Shown: piece by piece, positions 18,042-27,218 of the stretch
How positions within the stretch are numbered: position 1 is the first letter of the stretch
Layout of the letters: every line of letters begins with the position of its first letter
Assembly (NCBI GenBank): GCA_024235675.1
Contig: JACKLZ010000003.1
Location: 62,001 to 126,000 of the forward strand
Length of the DNA: 64,000 bases
Direction: 5' to 3'
Origin: Zoogloeaceae bacterium
Lineage (GTDB): Bacteria; Pseudomonadota; Gammaproteobacteria; Burkholderiales; Rhodocyclaceae
The notes under the pieces: model-generated
Databases searched by the model: none
What the model was told of the DNA's origin: nothing
The model's input: the letters and a program-made list of their open reading frames with translations, nothing else
Program-made: the position numbers and the translations under genes

Positions 18042-18160
18042 GGTCATCTCCGGGTTGGCAGAATCATCCGGGACCGGTCGGCGTCGCGCTAACTGAATCG
18101 GAACGCCTGTGGAGCCGGCTTGCGAACAGTGGTGCATGCGAAATCGCTTTCAAACATATC

Positions 18161-18170
18161 ATCAATTGAT
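18161..18170. promoter_or_regulatory. Palindrome ATCAATTGAT upstream of the AhpD-hemerythrin-sdhCDB operon
   Basis: A perfect 10-base palindrome inside an AT-rich tract (about 18150-18185) that stands out in GC-rich surroundings. It lies about 120 bases upstream of the AhpD-like start codon, in the gap that also follows the phosphoesterase gene. It probably marks the operon promoter or an operator. The spacing does not match the FNR consensus, and no regulator can be named. Confidence 0.4.
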
Positions 18171-18213
18171 AGTTTATTTGTAGAAATTGTGCCCCTGGGC
18201 GATGGCCGGCGTA

Positions 18214-18978
18214 TCAGCTCAGCGTGACGCACAGCCCCGGGTCGAAGCATGGGTTCTCCGGAATGTCACCGGTCAGGTAGCCGCGTGGATTGCACAGCAC
18301 GCGGGTGGCGCCGACGCGGTAGTCGAAGCTGTCGTGGGTGTGGCCGTGGACCCACAGCGTGGCGCCACTGGCTGCCAGCAGCGGGTCGAGGTCGGAGACG
18401 AAGCAGGCGTTGAGCGGCGAGCCGGCGAAGCGCGGGGCGATACTGCCAGGCGAGGGGGCGAAGTGGGTGATCACCACCGTGTGGCCGTCGAAGGGTTCGG
18501 CCAGGCGCTCGGTCAGCCAGCGCCGGTGCTGTTCGAACAGCGTGGCGCAGTGCGTCGGGGTCAGCGGGGTGTCGTCAGCGTCATCGATGCGGATGCGGCT
18601 GAAGTCGTGCGAGAAGCGCACCGCGGCGGCCATCGCCTGTTCGCGCGCTTCGCCCGTGCCGGCGATGTGGAAGTCGCTCCACAGCGTGGCGCCGAGGAAG
18701 CGCACGCCCTTGATGCAAGTCTCGTCGCAGTCGAGCACGGTGATCCGGCTGCCGTGGCTCAGTGCGTCGAGCTGGCGGCGGGTCTCGGCGAGTGACAAGC
18801 CATAGTGCTCGTGGTTGCCGGGCACGTACAGCACCGGCAGTGACGCGGCGCGGGCCCAGGCGATGGCCTCGGCCGGGCGATGGATGTCGCCGGCCAGGAT
18901 CAGCACGTCGGCACCGACGTCGGGCAAGGCGCAGGGGCCGCGGCCAAGGTGGAGGTCAGAGACGATGTGCAGTTTCAT
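18214..18978 (-). CDS. calcineurin-like metallophosphoesterase
   Basis: A 254-residue protein with the complete metallophosphoesterase signature: SDLHLG, LILAGDIHRP, PGNHEHYG, VITHFAPSP and the terminal HGHTHDS. These residues bind two metal ions and hydrolyse phosphoesters. The start is ATG 18978 (MKLHIVSDLHLG), which puts the first motif at the usual position. It is probably cytoplasmic. The substrate is unknown. Confidence 0.88.
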   Translation of the reverse strand: MKLHIVSDLHLGRGPCALPDVGADVLILAGDIHRPAEAIAWARAASLPVLYVPGNHEHYGLSLAETRRQLDALSHGSRITVLDCDETCIKGVRFLGATLWSDFHIAGTGEAREQAMAAAVRFSHDFSRIRIDDADDTPLTPTHCATLFEQHRRWLTERLAEPFDGHTVVITHFAPSPGSIAPRFAGSPLNACFVSDLDPLLAASGATLWVHGHTHDSFDYRVGATRVLCNPRGYLTGDIPENPCFDPGLCVTLS

Positions 18979-19149
18979 GGTGGCAGTATCCTCAGGCGTC
19001 GGTGGGCGGCTCGCTCTCGTCCAAAGCCGTCGGCGGCAAAGTTCTGCGGACGGCGCAGACACATGACGCACGATCCGGGCATTATCGTATCTGGATGCAC
19101 CGGCCGGGTGTCTGCCACCATCACGACACGGGTTAACACGGGACGCTGC

Positions 19150-20388
19150 ATGACGCTTCAGACTGCTCTAACGGCCGACGAGGAAAACGCCATCGCCCGG
19201 CGCAATGCGGTGCTGTACGCCGCCTGTCAGGCCTTTGGCGGAGCAGCGGCGCCGCTCAATTTTGCGCTGGGCGCCATTGCCGGCAGCTATCTGCTCGGGC
19301 CCGACAAGGCGCTGGCCACGGCGCCAGTCACCGGCTATACCCTTGGCGTGGCGCTCGGCGCATTGCCGGCGGCGATGCTGATGCGGGCCGTCGGCCGCAA
19401 GCGCGGCTTCATGACCGGCGCGCTGATCGGCATCGCCGGGCTGGGGTTCGCCACCTGGGCGCTGACGGTGCATTCGTTCTGGCTGTTCTGTGCGGCGCTG
19501 ATGGTCAATGGCTTCTCCGGCGCCTTCGTGCAGCAGTACCGATTCGCCGCGGCCGACCGCGGGCAGGCCGACTTCAAGGCCAAGGCGATTTCCTGGGTAC
19601 TGGTCGGCGGCATTGCGGCGGCCGTGCTCGGGCCGCAGACGGTGATTCTGACCAAGGACTGGTTGCTGCCCGTGCCCTTTGCCGGCGCGTTTCTGAGCGG
19701 CATTGCGCTGCTGGCCGTGTCGCTGGTCGTGATGCTGTTTCTGGCGCCATCGACGCCGGTGCCGGCAGTGGCGGGCGTGGCCGCCGACACCGGCCGGCCG
19801 CTCGGCGAGATCATCCGCCAACCGCGGTTCGGCGTGGCGGTACTGTGCGGCACGGCGGCCTACGCGCTGATGAGCCTGGTCATGACCGCCGCGCCGCTGG
19901 CGATGATTGGCTGCGGCTTCACCGCTGACGAGTCGACGCTGGGCATCCAGTGGCATGTGCTGGCCATGTTCGGCCCGAGTTTTTTCACCGGCAGCCTGAT
20001 CGCCCGGTTCGGCAAGCCGCGCATCGTCGCCACCGGCCTGATCATCCTCATCGCCTGCGCGGTGGTGGCCTTGATGGGGGTCGAGCTGGCGCACTTCTGG
20101 GGCGCGCTGATCCTGCTCGGCATCGGCTGGAACTTCGGCTTCATTGGCGCCACGGCGATGGTCACCGAGACCTACCGGCCCGAAGAAAAGGGCAAGGCCC
20201 AGGGCGCTAACGATTTCATCCTCTTCGGCACGGTGGCCTTCGCGTCCTTCGCCTCCGGCCAAGTGCTCAACGCGTATGGCTGGGGCACGGTCAATGCGAT
20301 TGTCTTCCCGGTGGTGCTGATCAGCCTTGGCGCGCTGGTGTGGCTGGCGCGGCTTGAACGTGTAGAGCGGTCGCGCGCGGTGGCTTAG
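19150..20388 (+). CDS. MFS-family transporter
   Basis: About 412 residues with 12 hydrophobic segments. The loop between spans 2 and 3 carries AVGRKRGF, the MFS motif A region, and the second half has a matching IARFGKPRIV loop. ATG 19150 is chosen; upstream codons in the same frame are polar and unconserved. It stands alone between a phosphoesterase gene and the convergent FGE gene, with no clue to its substrate. Confidence 0.85.
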   Translation: MTLQTALTADEENAIARRNAVLYAACQAFGGAAAPLNFALGAIAGSYLLGPDKALATAPVTGYTLGVALGALPAAMLMRAVGRKRGFMTGALIGIAGLGFATWALTVHSFWLFCAALMVNGFSGAFVQQYRFAAADRGQADFKAKAISWVLVGGIAAAVLGPQTVILTKDWLLPVPFAGAFLSGIALLAVSLVVMLFLAPSTPVPAVAGVAADTGRPLGEIIRQPRFGVAVLCGTAAYALMSLVMTAAPLAMIGCGFTADESTLGIQWHVLAMFGPSFFTGSLIARFGKPRIVATGLIILIACAVVALMGVELAHFWGALILLGIGWNFGFIGATAMVTETYRPEEKGKAQGANDFILFGTVAFASFASGQVLNAYGWGTVNAIVFPVVLISLGALVWLARLERVERSRAVA

Positions 20389-20496
20389 CTTGTCAGACAC
20401 CCCGCCAGACGCACACACGGGCGCGTCCAGCTGCGGTTTCCAGGTTGATCCGCTTCGACGGCGACAAGGCATTCCGGGGGGCTTCGCTTCCCCGGG

Positions 20497-22140
20497 CTAC
20501 GGCGTTGCGCTGTCCCGCACCAGCCGGAACCCGATCAACACATGCTTCATCCCCACCGGTCGCCCGTGGCGGGCGGCGGGGCGGCAGACGCCGCAGCCTT
20601 TGTCGTCCCAGGCGCCGCCCTTGACGATGGCGCGGCCGGGAGAGGCGGGGGTGGCGGTCCATTCGTAGACCTGCCCGGCGGGGTCGAGCAGGCCCCAGGG
20701 GCTGGCGCCGGTGGGGTGTTGGCCGACCGGGGTGGTGTCGCCGGGGCCGGCGTCGTGGCTGTTGAGACGGGTGGGGTCGAAGGTGTTGCCCCAGGGGTAG
20801 GGGCGGCCGTCGGTGCCGCGGGCCGCTTTTTCCCATTCGAGTTCGGTCGGCAGGCGCCAGTGCTGGCCGCTGCGCTGGCTGAGCCACGCAGCGTAGGCGT
20901 CGGCGTCGGCACGGCTGACGAGCACCACGGGGTGGTCGTCGCGACCGGCGGGGGGCTGGCCGTTTGCCCAGGCGAAGCGGCGGGTGGTCTGCCAGGGGTG
21001 GATAAGGCCGTAGGCGGCCCAGGTGGCTGGGTCGACCTCGGGCGGGGGGTGGCCGGTGTCGGCGATGAAGGCGGCGTACTGGCGCTGGGTGATCGGTGTG
21101 GTGGTGATGGCGTAGGCGCCGGTGGTGGCGGTGTGGCGGGCGGCTTCGCCGGCGTACCACTGCTGGTCGCGGGTGGTGGTGTGACCGTAGGCGGCTTCGT
21201 CGAGCTGGTAGGCGGCCTCGCGCTCGGCGGTGTCGGAGCCGGCGATGAAGGGGCCGGCGGGGATGTGGATAGTGGCGGGCAGCGCGCTGTCTTGGGCGGG
21301 GGCTTCGGCCTTGGGGCTGGCGGGCAGGGGGGCGCGGGCGAGGCGGGCCGGGGCGTCCTGCACGGCGGCGGTGGGGGCCGGCGAGCTGGCGGCGGAGGCG
21401 GCTTCCATGTCGAGGGGGCGCGGTGCGGTTTTCATGGCCATGACTGCGGGCGGTGGCGCGGGTTGCGGGGCGGCGCGTTTGGCTTCGCGTTCTTGCGGCG
21501 CGCTTTGCCGGGCGCGGGCGGTTTTCTGGGGGGCGACCTCGGCTGGGCTGAGGCGTTCGGCGAGCTCGTGTTTGGAGGCGAGTGCCATGGTGTCGTTGGC
21601 CACGCTGGCGCCGCGGGCCACGGCGTCGGCCGATATCTCGGCGCGCGACTCGGCCGGCGCGGGCAGGCTCTTTTGCGCAGCCATCGGCGGCGGCGGGGCG
21701 GCGGGCTCTTGCACCACGCGCAGGGCGACGCTGACAGCCAGCGCTGCCGTCAGGGCCGTGCTGATGCCGGCGAGCCAGGGCCATCGACGGCGACGAGGCG
21801 GCGGTGCCGGGTGGCTGGGTGGTTGCTGGCCGGCCAGCCACGCGGCGGTGGCCGGGCTGACGGGGGCGCCGAGTGCGTCGTCGGCGGCTTTGCCGGCGGC
21901 CAGTTCGGCGAGCAGCGCCTCGCGGCGGGGCGCCTGGGCGCTGTCGATGCGGTCGGCTTCGGCCATGACCGCGTCGAACAGGCCGGCCGGGGCGTCGAAG
22001 CCGGTGGCTGTGGGTGCGGCGTCGAGCGCGGCGAGGATGTGTTCGAGCAGGCGCGGCGGCGCCTCGAAGGCCGGCTGCGCGCGGATCAGCGCGGCGAGCG
22101 GGCCGGCGCCGGCAATGAAGCGCTCTTCGGCGGCGCTCAT
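20497..22140 (-). CDS. membrane-anchored formylglycine-generating-enzyme-like (SUMF1) protein, probable sigma partner
   Basis: A 547-residue protein in three parts. Residues about 1-118 are cytoplasmic and helical. One membrane span (about 120-143) and a Pro/Ala-rich linker (to about 285) follow. Residues 288-545 form an FGE-sulfatase/SUMF1 domain (IPAGPFIAGSD, RLPTELEWEKAARG, PYPWGN, VKGGAWDD, GFRLVRD). Its start overlaps the stop of the ECF sigma gene by four bases (ATGA). The position and topology suggest an anti-sigma-like regulator with an extracytoplasmic sensor, but there is no zinc-binding anti-sigma motif. No sulfatase gene is nearby. Confidence 0.8.
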   Translation of the reverse strand: MSAAEERFIAGAGPLAALIRAQPAFEAPPRLLEHILAALDAAPTATGFDAPAGLFDAVMAEADRIDSAQAPRREALLAELAAGKAADDALGAPVSPATAAWLAGQQPPSHPAPPPRRRRWPWLAGISTALTAALAVSVALRVVQEPAAPPPPMAAQKSLPAPAESRAEISADAVARGASVANDTMALASKHELAERLSPAEVAPQKTARARQSAPQEREAKRAAPQPAPPPAVMAMKTAPRPLDMEAASAASSPAPTAAVQDAPARLARAPLPASPKAEAPAQDSALPATIHIPAGPFIAGSDTAEREAAYQLDEAAYGHTTTRDQQWYAGEAARHTATTGAYAITTTPITQRQYAAFIADTGHPPPEVDPATWAAYGLIHPWQTTRRFAWANGQPPAGRDDHPVVLVSRADADAYAAWLSQRSGQHWRLPTELEWEKAARGTDGRPYPWGNTFDPTRLNSHDAGPGDTTPVGQHPTGASPWGLLDPAGQVYEWTATPASPGRAIVKGGAWDDKGCGVCRPAARHGRPVGMKHVLIGFRLVRDSATP

Positions 22141-22709
22141 GTGGCGCGCTCCAGCTCGGTGCGCAGGTGGCGGAAGGCGTAGCGCAACCGGCTTTTTACC
22201 GTCTCGAAACCGACGCCGACGGTGGTGGCGATGTCGTCCACGCTCATGTCGGCAAAAAAGCGCAGCGCCACGGCTTCGCGCTGCTGGGCGGGCAGGGTGA
22301 GCAAGGCGGTGTGCACAAGCTGGCTGTCTTGCTGCAGGGCGAGCACGGTGTCGGGCGACAGATCGCCCTCGTCGCTGGCCTCGGGGGCGGTCTCTTCGGG
22401 CGCGCTGTGGCGCTGCCAGGCACTGCCGCGTGCGTCCAGCCACAGGTTGCGGGCGATCTGGAACAGGAAGGTGCGGAAGGCCGCCGTCGGGGTGTAGTCG
22501 CCACAGCGCGAAAGCACCCGGATCCAGGTGCTTTGCGCGATGTCTTCGGCTTCGCCCAGATTGCCTTGCGCTAGCCAGGCGAGGTAGTTGAACAGGGCGC
22601 GGTTGTGTCGGCCGAACAACTCCGCCGCCGGTTCGCGCACGATGCCGCGGGCGACCAGTAGCATCAGGTCTTCGTCGGGCAAGGTGGCGAGCGGCGGCGT
22701 GTTGGTCAT
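22137..22709 (-). CDS. ECF-type RNA polymerase sigma factor
   Basis: 190 residues with sigma region 2 (ALFNYLAWLAQGNLGEAEDIAQSTWIRVL...FRTFLFQIARNLWLD) and region 4 (LPAQQREAVALRFFADMSVDDIATTVGVGFETVKSRLRYA). It should direct transcription of a stress or envelope regulon. It overlaps both the VWA gene upstream and the FGE-domain gene downstream by four bases, so the three are coupled. No target promoter can be assigned from sequence alone. Confidence 0.93.
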   Translation of the reverse strand: MTNTPPLATLPDEDLMLLVARGIVREPAAELFGRHNRALFNYLAWLAQGNLGEAEDIAQSTWIRVLSRCGDYTPTAAFRTFLFQIARNLWLDARGSAWQRHSAPEETAPEASDEGDLSPDTVLALQQDSQLVHTALLTLPAQQREAVALRFFADMSVDDIATTVGVGFETVKSRLRYAFRHLRTELERAT

Positions 22710-24469
22710 TCGAGCGGGGCGGTGGCGTGGGGCGGTTGCGGGCTGAGCGCGGCGGCCAGGTCCATCAGCCGCAGGGCTTCACCACGATACCCGAATTGGT
22801 CGTTGCCGAGGGCGCCGGCGGCCAGCGTGCGGGCGTCGGCGATGGACCACTGGCCGGTGTAGCTGCCGCCGCGCAGGATCTGGCCGAAGCCGGCGATGGC
22901 GCTGGCGAAGCGGAAGCTGTCGCTGGTGGCGGCCAGCGGGCGCGTGGCGTCGCGGCGCACCGGGTGCTCGATGAGCTGGCTGGTGCTGGCGTGGGGCTGC
23001 TTGTAGCGCAGGCGCACATGGGCCAGTTCGGCGCTGCGGGCGACGGTGGCGGTGGCCGGGCGCGGGTCGCTGCCGTAGCGCAGCGGGTCGATCAGGCCGC
23101 GCTGGCCGGCCGGGGTGAGCTCGTACAGCGCGGTCACCGAGTGGCCGGCGCCGATCTCGCCGGCGTCGATCTTGTCGTTGTTGAAGTCTTCGCGGCGGAG
23201 CATGCGGTTTTCGTAGCCGATCAGGCGGTATTCGCTGACCGCGGCCGGGTTGAACTCGACCTGGATCTTCACGTCCTTGGCGATCGTCGCCAGCGTGCTG
23301 CTCATCTCGTTGACCAGCACCTTGTGGCCTTCCATCAGGGTGTCGATGTAGGCGTAGGCGCCGTTGCCGGCGTCGGCCATCTGCTCCATCAGCTGCTCGT
23401 TGTAGTTGCCGGTGCCGAAGCCGAGCGTGGTGAGCTGCACGCCGGTGGCGCGCAGTTGTTCGACGCGGGCCTTGAGCTGCTCGAAGTTGGTCTGGCCGAC
23501 GTTGAAGTCGCCATCGGTGGCCAGCAGGATGCGGTTGATGCCGCCTTGCACGAAGCCGGCCTGCGCGGTCTGGTAGGCCAGCTCGATGCCGCTGGCGCCG
23601 GCTGTGCTGCCGCCGGCATTGAGGGCGTCGATGGCGGCGAGGATGGTGGCCTTTTCATTGCCCGGCGTGGCCGGCAGGGCCAGGCCCGAGGCGCCGGCAT
23701 AGGTCACCAGCGAGATGCGGTCTTGCGGGCGCAACTGCTGCACCAGCAGCTTGAGCGAACTCTTGAGCAGGGGCAGCTTGTTGGCCGAGCGCATCGAGCC
23801 GGAGACATCGACGAGGAAGACCAGGTTGGCCGGCGGCAGGGTCTGCTTGCCCATGTCCTGCCCCTTGAGCGCGACGCGCATCAGCAGGCGCTCGGGGTTC
23901 CACGGCGATTGCGCCAGCTCGGTATGCACGGCGAAGGGCGTGTTGCCGGTGGGCGGGGCGTCGTCGTAGGGGAAGTAGTTGATGCATTCCTCGACGCGCA
24001 CCGCATCGCTCGGCGGCAGGCGGCCTTCGTTGAGAAAGCGCCGCAGGTTGGACCAGCTGCCGGTGTCCACATCGATGCTGAAAGTCGACACCGGGGCGGT
24101 TGCCACCTGATGCACCGGGTTGGTGGTGATGTCTTGATAGCGTTCGCGGTCCACCGGCTGCGGCGGGGCGATGCTCGGCATGGGGTGGGGCATGACGCGC
24201 ATCAGCTTGGCTTCGCCCTTCATGGCCATCGATTCCATGGCGCGTTCGCGCGGGGCGGCGGCCACGGCGGGGGCGCTGAGTATTGGCGCATCGTGTTCGG
24301 CGCGTTGATCGTTGATCGCGTCGGCGGTGCGTGCCGGCTCGGCCAGGGCTTTGGGGGCAGACGGGGGCGGCGCGGCCTGACCGGTGGCGTCGGCGATGGG
24401 CGCACGGCCATTGGGGGCGCAGGCGCTGAGGATGAGGCAGAGGATGAGGGGGGTGGCGGTGCGTTGCAT
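22706..24469 (-). CDS. YfbK-like von Willebrand factor A lipoprotein
   Basis: A 587-residue protein. The N terminus is a lipoprotein signal (LILCLILSAC lipobox), so it should be membrane-anchored in the periplasm. The middle has a YfbK-type N domain (STFSIDVDTGSWSNLRRFL...VEECINYFPYD). It then has a VWA domain with an intact MIDAS start (LVFLVDVSGSM, D-x-S-x-S) and a C-terminal YfbK domain. ATG 24469 is chosen because it places the lipobox correctly; 24502 is an alternative. It is the first gene of the VWA-sigma-FGE operon, overlapping the sigma gene by four bases. Confidence 0.9.
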   Translation of the reverse strand: MQRTATPLILCLILSACAPNGRAPIADATGQAAPPPSAPKALAEPARTADAINDQRAEHDAPILSAPAVAAAPRERAMESMAMKGEAKLMRVMPHPMPSIAPPQPVDRERYQDITTNPVHQVATAPVSTFSIDVDTGSWSNLRRFLNEGRLPPSDAVRVEECINYFPYDDAPPTGNTPFAVHTELAQSPWNPERLLMRVALKGQDMGKQTLPPANLVFLVDVSGSMRSANKLPLLKSSLKLLVQQLRPQDRISLVTYAGASGLALPATPGNEKATILAAIDALNAGGSTAGASGIELAYQTAQAGFVQGGINRILLATDGDFNVGQTNFEQLKARVEQLRATGVQLTTLGFGTGNYNEQLMEQMADAGNGAYAYIDTLMEGHKVLVNEMSSTLATIAKDVKIQVEFNPAAVSEYRLIGYENRMLRREDFNNDKIDAGEIGAGHSVTALYELTPAGQRGLIDPLRYGSDPRPATATVARSAELAHVRLRYKQPHASTSQLIEHPVRRDATRPLAATSDSFRFASAIAGFGQILRGGSYTGQWSIADARTLAAGALGNDQFGYRGEALRLMDLAAALSPQPPHATAPLE

Positions 24470-24643
24470 GGTCGGTGTCCTGTTGTCGGGGGTGATGTCC
24501 ATGAAACGAAGCGGCGCGGGTTTCGGGGTTAAACCGGGGCGTAAGCAAATGTGTCGGTCATGCCGTGCGGAACTTGGCGGCGCGGGCGGCCTCTGAGTGA
24601 ATGTGCCGTCCGTTCGATCCAGACGGCCCGACCGGAGGACACG

Positions 24644-26041
24644 ATGACCCGACGTGATCTCGCAAGCTTCTGGCTGGCGCTGCGCCACATGTTGTTGATG
24701 CTGGCGCTGCTTGGCGTGATGCCGGTGCAGGCGGCGACGGTGCGGGTGTTGCAGGTTGACGGGGTGATCGGCCCCGCGTCGGCGGATTTCATCCTGCAAG
24801 GACTGGAGGATGTGGGCGAGGTGGAGGCGGTGGTCATCGCCCTCGACACCCCTGGCGGGCTGGACACCTCGATGCGACAGATCATCAAGGCCATCCTGGC
24901 CTCGCCGGTGCCGGTCATTACCTATGTGAGCCCAGAAGGCGCACGCGCGGCGAGCGCCGGCACCTTCATTCTGTATGCCAGTCATATCGCGGCAATGACG
25001 CCCGCGACCAACCTCGGGGCGGCCTCGCCGGTGGCCATTGGCGGCATGCCCGGCGGCGGCAAGCCGTCACCGCGTCCCGAAGACGATGGCGACGACAAGG
25101 CCGACAAAACCGACGCCATCACCCCGTCGCTGGGCGGTGAAACCCTGGCCCGCAAGGCCACCAACGACGCCACCGCCTACATCCGCAGCCTGGCCGAGCT
25201 GCGCGGGCGCAATGTCGATTTCGCCGAAAAAGCGGTGCGCGAGGCGGCCAGCCTGTCGGCCGAGGCGGCGCTGCGCGAAGGCGTGATCGACGTCGTCGCC
25301 GTCGATGTGCCCGACCTGCTCCGGCAGATCGATGGCCGCGAGGTGACGCTGCCGGCCGGCAAGCGCGCGCTGCAGACGGCTGACGCCGCCATCGACACCC
25401 ACGTACCCGACTGGCGCCACCAGGCGCTGGCCGTGCTGGCCAACCCGCAACTGGCGCTGGTGCTGATGATGATCGGCTTCTACGGCCTGTTCGTGGAGTT
25501 CACCAGCCCCGGCTTTGGCGTGCCCGGCGTGGCCGGCGCCATCTGCCTGCTGCTGGCCATGTACGCTTTCCAGATGCTGCCCATCAACTGGGCTGGCGTC
25601 GGCCTGGTGGTGCTCGGGCTGGTGCTGATGACGGCGGAAGTGTTTTTGCCCAGTTTCGGTGTGCTCGGCATCGGCGGCATTGCCGCCATGGTGCTCGGCG
25701 GCCTGTTCCTGATCGACAAGGAAGCGCCCGGTTTTGCCGTGTCGCTGCCCTTCATCGCCGGCACGGCGGTGGCCGCGGCCGGGTTGATCTTCCTCGCCGG
25801 CACGATGTTCCTGCGCAGCCGCAATCGCCCCTTGGCCAGCGGCGCGGCCGAGATGCTCGGCAGCCTCGGCCTGGTGACCGTCAGCGACGGCGGCGAGGCC
25901 TGGGCGCAGGTGCATGGCGAAAGCTGGCGGGTGAACAGCCCCCGGCCGCTACGCCCCGGTGAGCGTGTGCGTGTGACCGCCATTGACGGGCTGGTGCTGT
26001 CCGTCGAACCGATCGAATCCGACCAAGGGAGTCCCTCATGA
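24644..26041 (+). CDS. NfeD-family membrane serine protease (ClpP-like)
   Basis: A 465-residue protein. A signal peptide (residues 1-31) precedes a ClpP-class protease domain (residues about 32-250, with ALDTPGGLDTSMRQIIKAI and EGARAASAGTFILYASHIAAMTP, the Ser following ARAA). Four to five membrane segments and a C-terminal OB-fold NfeD domain ending VLSVEPIES follow. A GGAGGA ribosome site precedes ATG 24644. The next gene, a slipin, overlaps by four bases, the classic NfeD-stomatin operon. NfeD proteases cleave the C terminus of their stomatin partner. Confidence 0.92.
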   Translation: MTRRDLASFWLALRHMLLMLALLGVMPVQAATVRVLQVDGVIGPASADFILQGLEDVGEVEAVVIALDTPGGLDTSMRQIIKAILASPVPVITYVSPEGARAASAGTFILYASHIAAMTPATNLGAASPVAIGGMPGGGKPSPRPEDDGDDKADKTDAITPSLGGETLARKATNDATAYIRSLAELRGRNVDFAEKAVREAASLSAEAALREGVIDVVAVDVPDLLRQIDGREVTLPAGKRALQTADAAIDTHVPDWRHQALAVLANPQLALVLMMIGFYGLFVEFTSPGFGVPGVAGAICLLLAMYAFQMLPINWAGVGLVVLGLVLMTAEVFLPSFGVLGIGGIAAMVLGGLFLIDKEAPGFAVSLPFIAGTAVAAAGLIFLAGTMFLRSRNRPLASGAAEMLGSLGLVTVSDGGEAWAQVHGESWRVNSPRPLRPGERVRVTAIDGLVLSVEPIESDQGSPS

Positions 26042-26820
26042 GCTTCGATACCCTCACCGGCATTGCGCCGGTCATCATCCTGATCGTCGCGCTGCTGGCG
26101 GCGTCGATCAAGATCCTGCGCGAGTATGAGCGCGGCGTGGTGTTCACCCTCGGGCGCTTCACCAGTGTCAAGGGGCCGGGCCTGATCATCCTCATCCCCG
26201 GCATCCAGCAGATGGTGCGGGTCGACCTGCGGGTGGTAACCATGGACGTGCCCAGTCAGGACGTGATCTCGCGCGACAACGTGTCGGTCAAGGTCAATGC
26301 GGTGGTGTATTTCCGCGTGGTCGATCCGCAAAAGGCGATCATCGCGGTGGAGAATTTTTTGATGGCCACCGGCCAGCTGGCGCAGACGACCCTGCGTGCG
26401 GTGCTCGGCAAGCACGAGCTGGACGAGATGCTCACCGAGCGCGACCGGCTCAACCTCGATGTGCAGAAGATTCTCGATGCGCAGACCGACGCCTGGGGCA
26501 TCAAGGTGGCCAATGTCGAGATCAAGCATGTGGACATCGACGAGTCGATGATCCGCGCCATCGCCCGCCAGGCCGAAGCCGAGCGCGAGCGGCGCGCCAA
26601 GGTGATCCACGCCGAAGGCGAAAAGCAGGCCGCGGTGGCCTTGCTCGAAGCCGCCCAGATGCTCGCCATCGAACCGGCCGCCATGCAGCTGCGCTATCTG
26701 CAGACGCTCACCCAGGTGGCGGGCGACCGCACCTCGACGGTGATCTTCCCGGTGCCGGGCGATCTGCTCAATGGCCTGTTCAAGCAGGCCGTGGCCAAAC
26801 CCCCGGCGGCCGGCGCGTAG
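26038..26820 (+). CDS. slipin (stomatin/SPFH-domain membrane protein)
   Basis: A 260-residue protein with an N-terminal membrane segment (GIAPVIILIVALLAASIKIL) and an SPFH domain (YERGVVFTLGRF...GPGLIILIPGIQQMVRVDLRV...DVISRDNVSVKVNAVVYF). A coiled-coil region rich in Ala, Glu and Arg (RQAEAERERRAKVIHAEGEKQAA) follows. It oligomerises at membranes and is usually processed by NfeD, encoded just upstream with a four-base overlap. The last 30 bases of shared sequence are repeated beyond the IS110 element at 28455-28484. Confidence 0.93.
   Translation: MSFDTLTGIAPVIILIVALLAASIKILREYERGVVFTLGRFTSVKGPGLIILIPGIQQMVRVDLRVVTMDVPSQDVISRDNVSVKVNAVVYFRVVDPQKAIIAVENFLMATGQLAQTTLRAVLGKHELDEMLTERDRLNLDVQKILDAQTDAWGIKVANVEIKHVDIDESMIRAIARQAEAERERRAKVIHAEGEKQAAVALLEAAQMLAIEPAAMQLRYLQTLTQVAGDRTSTVIFPVPGDLLNGLFKQAVAKPPAAGA
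26776..26805 (+). repeat. 30-base direct repeat, copy 1 (slipin 3' end)
   Basis: Thirty bases at the 3' end of the slipin gene recur at 28455-28484 with one mismatch (29 of 30). The two copies bracket the IS110 transposase region. Confidence 0.85.
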
Positions 26821-26867
26821 GGTGGCAGTTCGCTGCCCACCATTCATCGTTCGAGCGGGGCGTCTGT

Positions 26868-26889
26868 GGTGGGTGGCAAGCCACCCACC
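26868..26889. terminator. Perfect 10-bp hairpin after the slipin gene
   Basis: Arms GGTGGGTGGC (26868-26877) and GCCACCCACC (26880-26889) are separated by AA. It lies 48 bases after the slipin stop and is a plausible transcript end, although only two T residues follow. It belongs to the same GGTGGGYGGC palindrome class as the copies near 50.9 and 51.0 kb. Confidence 0.55.
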
Positions 26890-27218
26890 CTTCTATGAGC
26901 CTTCCGAAGTCAAGTCCTTTTCCTGCAGAGCAATCCCTCCGGTAGTGTTCTTGCATCCTCATCGGTGCCATCGTTCGGCACGATCGATTCAAGCGCTCGG
27001 TCATCCTCGCGTGAGATTTGACGTCTCACCACCTTCTATCCGCCGCCCCCATGGGGGCTGGCCGAATCCTGCATGCGCGCTGCGCTCAGGGTGACCGCGA
27101 CTGGAACGAGCCCCATCTACTATTGTCGGTTGCGCGGGCAACCAGGGTGGGTAACGGGCTCGCTCACTTGAAGCTCTCGTGCTCGATGGTTCATCACCGA
27201 TGCTTTGTCGGAGCGCCC
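26890..27218 (-). other. Non-coding stretch downstream of the IS110 transposase; candidate non-coding end
   Basis: No convincing gene is seen in these 329 bases. They lie at the 3' side of the leftward transposase. IS110/IS1111-family elements carry a structured non-coding end that encodes the bridge RNA, and in IS1111-type elements it is on this side. Several short hairpins are visible, for example GAGATTTGACGTCTC near 27009 and a GC stem followed by TTTT at about 27207-27226. Assignment as bridge RNA is inference only. Confidence 0.35.

Noticed and set aside
18161..18170. ATCAATTGAT as an FNR/Anr box
   Set aside because: The FNR consensus is TTGAT-N4-ATCAA; here the half-sites are in the reverse order and overlap.
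20497..21300. FGE domain as an active sulfatase-maturing enzyme
   Set aside because: No sulfatase gene is in the window and the gene is embedded in a sigma-factor operon, so that function is not supported; only the fold is assigned.
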